Shown here: positions 26,553-34,055 of the stretch, piece by piece | How positions within the stretch are numbered: position 1 is the stretch's first letter | Layout of the letters: each line of letters starts with the position of its first letter | Assembly (NCBI RefSeq): GCF_000142905.1 | Contig: NW_013657665.1 | Coordinates: 423,155 to 462,076, forward strand | DNA: 38,922 nucleotides | Direction: 5' to 3' | DNA from: Thecamonas trahens ATCC 50062 | Taxonomy: Eukaryota; Apusozoa; Apusomonadida; Apusomonadidae | Translations under genes and position numbers: made by a program | The notes under the pieces: model-generated | What the model saw: only the letters and a program-made list of their open reading frames with translations | What the model was told of the DNA's origin: nothing | Databases searched by the model: none

Positions 26553-27430
26553 AGTGCGTGCGGGTGTGGGTGGGGGGTGGGGGTGTGGGGGTGGGTGCGG
26601 GATGGGGTGGGTGGGTGGGGTGGGTGGGGTGGGAGAGTGGCGTGCGGTGTGTGTTGTGTAGTGTGTGTGGAATGAGGTGGTGGTGGTGGTGGCCGGCGTC
26701 TGGGTTTGGGTCGGCTGGTGGCTATGGCCGGTGGTGGAGTGGGTGGGTGGCGGAGGAGGGGAAGGGGGGGGGGGGGGGNNNNNNNNNNNNNNNNNNNNNN
26801 NNNNNNNNNNNNNNNNNNNNNNNNNNNNNNNNNNNNNNNNNNNNNNNNNNNNNNNNNNNNNNNNNNNNNNNNNNNNNNNNNNNNNNNNNNNNNNNNNNNN
26901 NNNNNNNNNNNNNNNNNNNNNNNNNNNNNNNNNNNNNNNNNNNNNNNNNNNNNNNNNNNNNNNNNNNNNNNNNNNNNNNNNNNNNNNNNNNNNNNNNNNN
27001 NNNNNNNNNNNNNNNNNNNNNNNNNNNNNNNNNNNNNNNNNNNNNNNNNNNNNNNNNNNNNNNNNNNNNNNNNNNNNNNNNNNNNNNNNNNNNNNNNNNN
27101 NNNNNNNNNNNNNNNNNNNNNNNNNNNNNNNNNNNNNNNNNNNNNNNNNNNNNNNNNNNNNNNNNNNNNNNNNNNNNNNNNNNNNNNNNNNNNNNNNNNN
27201 NNNNNNNNNNNNNNNNNNNNNNNNNNNCGGCAGGCGTCCGAACCCCCCCCCCCCCCTCCCCCTCCTCCGCCTCCCCCCCCCCCTTCCCCCCTTCCCCCAC
27301 CACCACCAGAGCACGGATAGAGGACATCGCCACCCAACTCACACTCAACTCACACCCATTTCCTCTCTTCCCTCCCTCCGTTCCTCCCTCCTCTCCCTTC
27401 CTCCTCTACCACACGCTCGGCACCGTCGCC
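26553..27430. other. Divergent promoter region with a large gap
   Basis: This lies between the zinc-finger/kinase gene (minus) and the WBP4-like gene (plus). The left side is a GT/GGGTG-rich low-complexity stretch (about 26560-26760), then a G run, the gap, and C-rich runs to about 27300. The long ORFs across this stretch exist only because N bases read as open frame. No gene is supported. Confidence 0.7.
26779..27227. other. Assembly gap (449 N)
   Basis: The N run is preceded by 15 G (26764-26778) and followed within about 15 bases by a long C run. Like the first gap, it sits at homopolymer G/C sequence. Real length and content are unknown, so 5' ends of flanking transcripts may be missing. 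Confidence 0.98.
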
Positions 27431-28270
27431 ATGGATCGGCTACATGGCGCCCTGGCCCGTGCGGGGGCGCAGACGCAGCGGGCGCACGCCCGGAAGCCCG
27501 CACGCCCGGGCCGCTACCATTGCAAGGCGTGCAACGTGTGGCTCGCTGGCGACAAGCGGGCTCGTGCTGTCCATGAGGCTGGTGCCAAGCACCGCGAGGC
27601 TGTCGATGCCCTGCTGCTGCGCCAGCGCATGGCCGCAAAGGCGAACGCCAAGGCGGCCAAGGCCGACGCCGACATGCTAGCCGCCATCGACGCAGAGGCC
27701 CGCGCCGCACTCGCCCGCGATCTCGGCGCTGCTGCCGGACCGGGCCTCGCCGTGCCAATCGCCCTTTCTGAGCCAGCCGGAGAGCCTACTGCGTGTTCTG
27801 AAGGTGTCGATGCCGGCGCTGATACCGATGCTAATGCCGATGCCGTGGCCAGTCTTGGAGCGGTAGCCGATGACGATACCACCCTGGGATCGACACAGTG
27901 GCTCTCGGTCGAAGAAGGCGAGGCCCGGGTGCTAGCCGGGCGGGCGTGGGACGAGGCGCGTGCTGCTGAAAAGGCCGAGACAGACATTGCCGCCATCGAG
28001 GCCAACCGCGATCGGGCGGCCATGGCCGGTAAGGTCACTGTCGACTCGATCCGCGCCGCGCAGGCGTCTGTGGACCAGCTTTTGGCCGCCGATCTTCCGG
28101 CACCAGCACCAGCCGCTGCCCCGGTCGTCTTTAAGAAGAAGAAGCGCAAGCGAAAGGCCGCAGCCTCTGTCATGGGCCCGCCAGCTGCCGCTCCAACCCC
28201 GCCAGCTGCCGCTCCAACCCCGCCGCCCGCCACCGTCCTGCCTCCCTCCAAACGTCCCAAGCACGAGTAA
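27431..28270 (+). CDS. WBP4-like U1/matrin-type zinc-finger protein
   Basis: 279 aa from an ATG in context GCCATGG. Near the N-terminus is a U1/matrin-type C2H2 finger, C31-x2-C34-x13-H48-x5-H54 (YHCKACNVWLAGD...HEAGAKH). A long Ala/Lys-rich helix follows, as in the spliceosomal protein WBP4/FBP21. The WW domains of WBP4 are absent. Instead there is an acidic Asp/Ala region, a helical segment, the basic stretch FKKKKRKRK (likely nuclear localisation signal) and a Pro/Ala tail with a duplicated 21-bp unit near 28187-28228. A nuclear RNA-processing role is likely from the finger type, while exact orthology is uncertain because the WW domains are missing. Confidence 0.8.
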   Translation: MDRLHGALARAGAQTQRAHARKPARPGRYHCKACNVWLAGDKRARAVHEAGAKHREAVDALLLRQRMAAKANAKAAKADADMLAAIDAEARAALARDLGAAAGPGLAVPIALSEPAGEPTACSEGVDAGADTDANADAVASLGAVADDDTTLGSTQWLSVEEGEARVLAGRAWDEARAAEKAETDIAAIEANRDRAAMAGKVTVDSIRAAQASVDQLLAADLPAPAPAAAPVVFKKKKRKRKAAASVMGPPAAAPTPPAAAPTPPPATVLPPSKRPKHE

Positions 28271-28400
28271 GCCGAGCTTCGGCCCTTCGGAATCAATTCC
28301 ACATACCGATCCGTCAGGCCCAGCATCCGGCCATGCCGAGCCCAGCCCGCCGAGTCCGCCCGCCGGTCGAGTCCGGCCCGCGCGCCTGTCCCCTGGCACC

Positions 28401-28515
28401 CACCGCTCCCACCGCTCCCACCGCTCCCACCGCTCCCACTCCGCCTCCAGCCAGTGAAGCCACCCCACCCCACCCCACCACACCACACCACACCACACCA
28501 CACCACACCACACGC
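28401..28515. repeat. 9-bp and 5-bp repeats upstream of the PGAM gene
   Basis: Four exact copies of CACCGCTCC (28401-28436) are followed by a CCACA/CCACCC-type simple repeat up to about 28513, just before the PGAM ATG. Together they make the PGAM 5' leader almost free of G on the sense strand. Confidence 0.85.
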
Positions 28516-28522
28516 TCCAAAC

Positions 28523-29395
28523 ATGCTTGCCGCCACCATGCGGGCTGCCTCGGCCGCCACCACTTCCGCCGCTACCGCCACCGCCGCCACCGCCGCCACC
28601 GCCTCCGCCCGGTGGGCCCACACCCTCGTCCTCCTCCGGCACGGCCAGTCGCAGTGGAACCTGGAGAACAGGTTCACTGGCTGGGTCGACGTTGCCCTCA
28701 CCGACGACGGGCGCAAGGAGGCCGCCACCGCAGGCGCAGCTATGGCTGCCGCAGGCCTCGAGTTTGATGCCGCCTACACCTCGGTCCTCAAGCGGGCCAT
28801 CTCCACCCTCAACATCGCCCTCGAGGTCATGGGCTCCGAGTGGCTCCCGGTCTCCCGCTCGTGGCGCCTCAACGAGCGCCACTACGGCGCGCTGTCGGGC
28901 CTCAACAAGGCCGAGACCGCCGACAAGTTCGGCGAGGACCAGGTCCTTGTCTGGCGCCGCTCGTACGATGTCCCGCCGCCGCTGCTCGACACAGACTCGC
29001 CGTACTGGCCTGGCCACGACCGCCGCTACGCTGGCCTCGACAGCGACATCCTACCGCGTGGCGAGTGTCTCAAGGACACTGTCGAGCGCATCATGCCGTT
29101 GTGGGAGGGTGAGATGGGCCCGGCTATCGCCGCCGGCCAGCGCCTCGTCGTCGCTGCACACGGCAACTCCATTCGCGCTCTCGTCAAGCACCTCGACAAC
29201 ATCGACGACAACGACATCCTCGGTATCAACATTCCCACGGGCGTCCCGCTCGTCTACACTCTCGACGACTCGCTCCGCCCCATCCGCCAAGAAAACTCGG
29301 CTGGTCTCCTCTCTGGCGTCTACCTCGGCGACCCCGACGAGGTCGCCGCCGCCGCCGAGGCCGTCCGCAACCAGTCCGCCGCCACCGCCCACTAG
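28523..29395 (+). CDS. PGAM: Cofactor-dependent phosphoglycerate mutase
   Basis: 290 aa. It interconverts 3- and 2-phosphoglycerate in glycolysis and gluconeogenesis through a phosphohistidine primed by 2,3-bisphosphoglycerate. The nucleophile His40 lies in [10 protein letters not shown], Glu118 in [17 protein letters not shown], and the second His213 in [23 protein letters not shown] and the PTGVPLVY motif are also conserved. Spacing matches animal PGAM after an extra 29 N-terminal residues. That extension ([19 protein letters not shown]...) is Ala/Thr-rich with an Arg and no acidic residue, so it may be an organelle-targeting peptide. The frame is open upstream to a GTG, but 28523 is the first ATG. 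The F-box gene begins 42 bp after the stop. Confidence 0.97.
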   Translation: MLAATMRAASAATTSAATATAATAATASARWAHTLVLLRHGQSQWNLENRFTGWVDVALTDDGRKEAATAGAAMAAAGLEFDAAYTSVLKRAISTLNIALEVMGSEWLPVSRSWRLNERHYGALSGLNKAETADKFGEDQVLVWRRSYDVPPPLLDTDSPYWPGHDRRYAGLDSDILPRGECLKDTVERIMPLWEGEMGPAIAAGQRLVVAAHGNSIRALVKHLDNIDDNDILGINIPTGVPLVYTLDDSLRPIRQENSAGLLSGVYLGDPDEVAAAAEAVRNQSAATAH

Positions 29396-29437
29396 CCCCA
29401 CGCCCCATCCCACACACCCACACACAACAGCAAACAC

Positions 29438-30304
29438 ATGCTCATGCCCGTGCACGCTCGTAGACTGCTGCACTCAGGCCGCCGTCCACCCCGATCACCT
29501 TCGACGAGCGCGGCTCCATTCGCCGCCGCCACCCCGCAACCACAAAACCGAGCCACCTCGCGTGGCTTGACGCCCATCACGTTTCCGGTCACATCCTGCA
29601 TGGCTGCTACACCCAGCCTGCAAACCACAACTCCCGATGCTTGCACTTCCTCTTTGGCGCCTGCGGGCGCGCATGCCGACGATCTCCCCCCGGAGCTCCT
29701 GCTCATCATCTTTGGCTTTCTCGATCCGGTGACGCTCAACCGCGTCGCCGGTGTGTCGAGGAGTTGGCGGCAATGGGCCCGCGATCCGGTGCTGTGGAAG
29801 ACGCTCTCCGCCCGCCACTTTCCGGCCACGCGCGGCTCAAGGCCATCAACCGACTGGTACAAGCTCTACCGCGGCATGTTCCTCGCTCAAGTGCCGCGGA
29901 AGCGGGCGGCCATTCTGCGGGCAACCGACTCGACCGTCGACGTCCCGCCGCTCCCGCGGGCTCGGCCGCGGCCTTCGACCCGTGGCCGGCTCGCCACGCT
30001 CGTTTTTCCGCGCCTGCCGTTTGCGGTTGACCTCGACGAGATTCGGGGTCTCGCTTCTGCGCACGGCTTTGTGCTACAGGCCATCATCCGGAGGCGGCGG
30101 GCGTGGCGCGGGACAGATCGCGTGTGGTCCCACCCACGGCCTGCGCGTTCTGCCACCAGCTCGGCCACCGGCCTCGACGCGTGGGCAGAGGTCTTTATCA
30201 GGTTCCATCGTCCTGTCGACGCCCTTGCTGCTGCCGCGCATCTAGCCGACCTCACCTTTAACGGCATCCGCGTCGGCGTCGCCTGCCGCGACATGCATCT
30301 GTGA
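29438..30304 (+). CDS. F-box protein with C-terminal RRM-like domain
   Basis: 288 aa from the first ATG; an in-frame ATG at 29600 (residue 55) is an equally plausible start because residues 1-54 are low-complexity. A clear F-box lies at about 81-125 (DDLPPELLLIIFGFLDPV ... VSRSWRQWARDPVLWKTL), the motif that binds Skp1 in SCF ubiquitin ligases. Residues about 186-288 fit an RRM fold: beta strand LVFPRLPF, helix, AIIRRRR, then EVFIRFHRPVDALAAAAHL and FNGIRVGVAC, with a basic loop. The RNP1 aromatics are only partly kept. I infer a substrate receptor that may recognise RNA or RNP targets. The last 47 bp overlap the 3' end of the opposite-strand kinase gene. Confidence 0.8.
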   Translation: MLMPVHARRLLHSGRRPPRSPSTSAAPFAAATPQPQNRATSRGLTPITFPVTSCMAATPSLQTTTPDACTSSLAPAGAHADDLPPELLLIIFGFLDPVTLNRVAGVSRSWRQWARDPVLWKTLSARHFPATRGSRPSTDWYKLYRGMFLAQVPRKRAAILRATDSTVDVPPLPRARPRPSTRGRLATLVFPRLPFAVDLDEIRGLASAHGFVLQAIIRRRRAWRGTDRVWSHPRPARSATSSATGLDAWAEVFIRFHRPVDALAAAAHLADLTFNGIRVGVACRDMHL

Positions 30305-33300
30305 GGATGGCACTACACGTGCGACGGTGGCGGCGGAGCCGATGGGCGACGTGCCGGTCGAGGTGGCCGCGGAGGCGACGACGACGAGAATGAGCTCGTA
30401 GTAAACGACGGCTTGGGGAGGAGGGGGGCGCTTGGAGTCCGCCCGGTGAAGATAATGGCCGCGACCGAGTCGGTGGCTTGGGTGCTAGCCGCGGCGGGAG
30501 CGCCGGCGCCGGCTTTTTCGGTGGGAGTGCCGGCGGCGGACCCTTGGCTCTCTTGGGTGGCGGCGGCGGCGGCGGACCCTTGGCTCTCTTGGGCGGCAGG
30601 GCTGGAGGCGGGCCTGTTGTCGGTGCATCGTCCGGATTGTACGGCAGTGGATAGAGCCGGCCGCCGTCGACGTTGAGCTGGTCGGCTTCGGGAGCCTCGC
30701 CGAGCTTGGCGACAAGATTGACAAACCAGGCGTCTTCGGCGGCAGCGAGGCTGGCGAGCGCGTCGTCGACAGTCGCCTCGAGGTCGCTCGCCAGAAGTTC
30801 GGAGACTAGCTTGGGCCATGGCGTTGGGCCGTATCGCGCTGCACGCGCAGCCTCGAGCTCGTACAGGATGTTGGCCATGGACGGCCGCGCGTCGGCATCG
30901 GGCGCGGTCGCGGCAATGGCCAGCTCCAGCAGTGCTGGCGGGACCGAGGCCGGAACGTAGGCCCGGAGGAGCGAGTAGTCGAGGGTATACTCGGAGCCGC
31001 GGTCGCGGGCGAGTGGCGGGTCGTCGGCCTGCAGGCCGGTGAGGATCTCAAAGAGAACAATGCCAAACGAAAAGACGTCAGCCGTCGAGTCGTAGGCCTT
31101 GCCCATCCGCAGCTCGGGCGCCATAAAGTCCTCAGTCCCGCAAATGGTCATGCGCGAGCGGTCGATGCGGGAGCGCGAGCGGCGTGAGCGAGAGCGCGAG
31201 CGCGAGCGCGAGCGATCCGGAGCTGCAGGCTCGGGCGCGGCGGTGACTTCTTTGGTGGTGGCGGCAACGCGAGCAAAGCCAAAATCGCCGAGCTTGGTCC
31301 GCCACTCTTGCGAGATAAACAGGTTCTCCGACTTGAGGTCGCGGTGGAGAATGTTCTGGGTGTGGAGGTAGGCCATACCGCGGGCCGAGTCGGCCGCCAT
31401 CCGGAGCCGGATGTGCCAGCCGAGGCTGTGGCCGTAGTCGTCGAGCTGCTTGCGAACCGTGTCACGGGCCATAAACTCGGTGACTAGCCGGAACGAGAGC
31501 CCGCCGTCGTCGGGAAAGACAGCGCCGACAAAGCTCAGCACGTTCGGGTGGCGCAGCTCCTGCAGGAGCCGCACCTCGCGGACAATAAGCTTGAGGAAGG
31601 CCTTGATGACAAACGGCGGGAGCTCGGCATCGTTGACGGTGATCTCCTTGACCGCGGTCACGCTGCCCTCGTAGACGGCGGCGTAGACCTGGCCGAATGC
31701 GCCCTCGCCGAGCTCGTGGCCCATTTCGAGCTTGGCTGGATCCAGAAAGTAGCGAGGCTCGAGCCAGCTCCGCGCCATGACTGCCATTGAGTCGCCGTCG
31801 AGCGTCACAGCAGCCTCCGAGTGCGAGAGCCGGAGAAAGGCCGAGGCTGCATCAGCGTCCGAGACCCAAGCCTCGTCAAGTTCTCCCACCGGTCCGCCAC
31901 GCTCAGCAGCGAGCAGCGCCTCGCGGTGGGCCCAGTACACAAGCAGGGCCTGCTCAGCCTGGTACGGATAAGTGGGCGGCGGAGCAGCAAAGAGCGGCTC
32001 CTCCAGCAGCTTGCCGAGCGTGCGGAGAGTGGCGAGCACGCCCGGCACGTCGCGCCGTTCCAGCAACGCTACAGGCTCAAACACCAGCTGCTTGGGCAGC
32101 TCGAGCACCTCCATCAGCTGCGAGTAGAATGCGAGGGTCTCGTCGGGCGTGAGAAGGCCAATTTGAGAGTTGCCCTCGGCATCGCCGTCCTGCGGTGACA
32201 TCCACGAGGTCAGCGCCTCAAGCGGAGCCGCTAAACACAGCCACTGGCCATCATAGATGCCGTCGTACAGACCGAGGTGCTTGGCCCGTGCCTTGGCGTC
32301 AATCGCGACCTCGTTGCCTGCAGACGCCAGGTTGGCCTCTAGCACCCGGTGCGACCACTCGAGGACGGCGACGGCGTCGGCAAGTGTCTGCGCCACTGTG
32401 GCCGGGTCGCGGAGCTCGCGCACAATGCCGAGCTCTTGGCCAACCAGCGACGACTCGTCATCAAAACTCGACAGAGTCGGGGTAGCCAAGTCTGGGAGCA
32501 TTGGCGACTGTGGCGACGGCGGCGGGGTCGGAAGCCGTGGCTCTACTGGTTGCTCCGGTGAGTTTGTGGCCGATGCGGTGGCGCGACGCTCCCGCCGCGC
32601 GTTGGAGTCGAGGCGGGCCCGCGGCTTGGCGACTCGTCTGCGGGACGAGCGCGGTGAGTTGAGTCGGCGGGCGACCGGCGGCGCGGCCTTGGTCAGGTTG
32701 CGCCCAGCAATGATGTTGGAGGCGTGCGCGACCGAGACTGGACGCGGCCGCGACCGCGGGCGGGCCGGCGGTAGCTGCGGCTTGGGCTTGCGCTCCGGCT
32801 TGGGCGCGGGGCTTGCCGGCGGCGCCGATCCCGGGCGCGGCTTCTCCGGCAGTGCCGGCAGCGCGAACGAGGCCGGCCGCGGCGGCCGAGTGACCGATGC
32901 GCCTGGAAGCGCCGCGACCGACGACCGACGGGTTGGTGTAAAGTGGATGGCGGCGGCGGCCGTGAGCAGGGCATCGAGGGCGTAGTGATCTCTCCGCGAG
33001 GCGCGGACAAAGCCATGAGGGGCGGGGGTAGACGGAATGACCGCGTTGATGGAGGCCTTGTGGGCGGCCATGGACGCGCGAGCAACGACCGAAGCCCGCG
33101 GGCCGGACCACGCCACCAGCAGATGGCGATGCGGCTGCGGGTCTGGGAGCGGGCGGAGGGCGAGAAAGACCCAGGCGCAAACGCCCGGTAGCAGCACCTC
33201 ATCCAGCGGCGGTACGGTCTCGGAGCCCTCGGCCAGGACATGCAGCACCTTCTTCTTGTGATAGCCCAGGACGACGTAGCCCGAAAGAGCGTCAGCCACC

Positions 33301-33344
33301 CGTTGCAGGGCAGGCGCAATTTCCGGGTGGCTCGCGTCGCACAT
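30258..33344 (-). CDS. TKL-type protein kinase with ADF-H-like N-terminus and SR-rich activation loop
   Basis: 1028 aa from ATG 33344; the frame runs further up but only through CT-rich leader. Residues 1-140 resemble an ADF-H domain of the coactosin/Abp1 type (LLVAWSGPRASVVARASMAAHK aligns in layout with the WIG...RA...K core). A basic Pro/Arg-rich linker and a helical unknown region follow. The kinase domain (about 538-830) has GEGAFGQVY, Lys566, HRDLKSEN at 667-674, DFG at 687-689 and an APE motif near 741, with TKL-like wording (GTEDFMAPEL, DVFSFGIVLFEILTG). Between DFG and APE lies an RSRSRSRSR tract, about 20 residues. The C-terminal tail repeats ALPPKRAKGPPPPPPPKR, a candidate SH3/WW ligand. 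All catalytic residues are present, so an active Ser/Thr kinase coupled to actin is the likely reading. The last about 60 codons are compositionally odd and overlap the F-box gene. Confidence 0.88.
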   Translation of the reverse strand: MCDASHPEIAPALQRVADALSGYVVLGYHKKKVLHVLAEGSETVPPLDEVLLPGVCAWVFLALRPLPDPQPHRHLLVAWSGPRASVVARASMAAHKASINAVIPSTPAPHGFVRASRRDHYALDALLTAAAAIHFTPTRRSSVAALPGASVTRPPRPASFALPALPEKPRPGSAPPASPAPKPERKPKPQLPPARPRSRPRPVSVAHASNIIAGRNLTKAAPPVARRLNSPRSSRRRVAKPRARLDSNARRERRATASATNSPEQPVEPRLPTPPPSPQSPMLPDLATPTLSSFDDESSLVGQELGIVRELRDPATVAQTLADAVAVLEWSHRVLEANLASAGNEVAIDAKARAKHLGLYDGIYDGQWLCLAAPLEALTSWMSPQDGDAEGNSQIGLLTPDETLAFYSQLMEVLELPKQLVFEPVALLERRDVPGVLATLRTLGKLLEEPLFAAPPPTYPYQAEQALLVYWAHREALLAAERGGPVGELDEAWVSDADAASAFLRLSHSEAAVTLDGDSMAVMARSWLEPRYFLDPAKLEMGHELGEGAFGQVYAAVYEGSVTAVKEITVNDAELPPFVIKAFLKLIVREVRLLQELRHPNVLSFVGAVFPDDGGLSFRLVTEFMARDTVRKQLDDYGHSLGWHIRLRMAADSARGMAYLHTQNILHRDLKSENLFISQEWRTKLGDFGFARVAATTKEVTAAPEPAAPDRSRSRSRSRSRRSRSRIDRSRMTICGTEDFMAPELRMGKAYDSTADVFSFGIVLFEILTGLQADDPPLARDRGSEYTLDYSLLRAYVPASVPPALLELAIAATAPDADARPSMANILYELEAARAARYGPTPWPKLVSELLASDLEATVDDALASLAAAEDAWFVNLVAKLGEAPEADQLNVDGGRLYPLPYNPDDAPTTGPPPALPPKRAKGPPPPPPPKRAKGPPPALPPKKPAPALPPRLAPKPPTRSRPLSSPGGLQAPPSSPSRRLLRAHSRRRRLRGHLDRHVAHRLRRHRRTCSAILTDACRGRRRRRGCR

Positions 33345-34055
33345 GGCGGGGACGGATAGGGGCGGAGACGGAGAAGACGGGGAGTGGGGGAGCAGAGGTG
33401 GGTGTGGAGGGGGAGAACGGGGACACGGTGATGGGGTGTGGGAGAGGTGAGTGGTTGAGCGGATGCCAATGTCGTTTGACGAGCGAGCGGAGAGTGGCAA
33501 GTGGAGCTTGCCGGGGCAGGCCCACGGCAGGCCCGACGCGCAAGCCGGCAAATTAGACCGATTACCGCGATGAGGTCATGAGACGGTAAAGGTGGTCCCT
33601 ATGTTGTGTGGGTGTGGTCGTGGAGGGATCACATCTGCTCATTTGCGCCAAAGCTATGGAACATGTGTGAGGGATTGTGCAAAGAGAAAATGCTGTTGGT
33701 CGCTGATCAAGCTCGTGAGAGCTCTTTGTCGGTGGCAAGGAGAAATGCAGACAGAAGGACGGGAGAAATGAGTGTGCGATGGTGTTTACACACACTGCGG
33801 TCTATGTGTAGTGTGGGCGCATGCGCAGGTAGCAGTGGATGGCGGTGGGCTGATTCACGACCTTTTCCTGGGATGCGGTTGATGAGCCAGCTGATCATCA
33901 AGCTGATCAAGGCTTTGATCAAGACATTGATCAGCACGCCCGAGTCGGTTTGCCGTTGGGAGGCAGGCGCGGGTCTCACCCCCACCGCCCCTCCTTCTCA
34001 CCCTGAGCTACACTCGACTCCACAACGTGTGGGACAGTGCTAGCGGTGCCGAGCC
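33345..34055. other. Divergent promoter region between the kinase and ARMC3
   Basis: This stretch is less GC-rich than the genes around it. Next to the kinase start is a GGGGA/GGTG-rich leader (CT-rich on the sense strand, 33345-33450). The rest has no supported gene. A 12-bp-period array with four TGATCA palindromes lies at 33880-33939. The ORF at 33606-34043 lacks a convincing start or protein character. Confidence 0.6.
33880..33939. repeat. 12-bp periodic array of TGATCA palindromes
   Basis: TGATGA starts at 33880, then TGATCA at 33892, 33904, 33916 and 33928, all exactly 12 bp apart, with more variable six-base spacers. The element is 116-176 bp upstream of the ARMC3 ATG. It could be a multi-site protein-binding element or a minisatellite; the sequence cannot decide. 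Confidence 0.75.

Noticed and set aside
26558-27320. Long ORFs on both strands across the second gap
   Set aside because: They stay open only because N bases give no stops. Their flanks are homopolymer and GGGTG simple sequence.
33606-34043. 145-codon ORF containing an LI-x-x repeat
   Set aside because: The repeat comes from the 12-bp DNA array and can be read on either strand. The remainder has no protein character.
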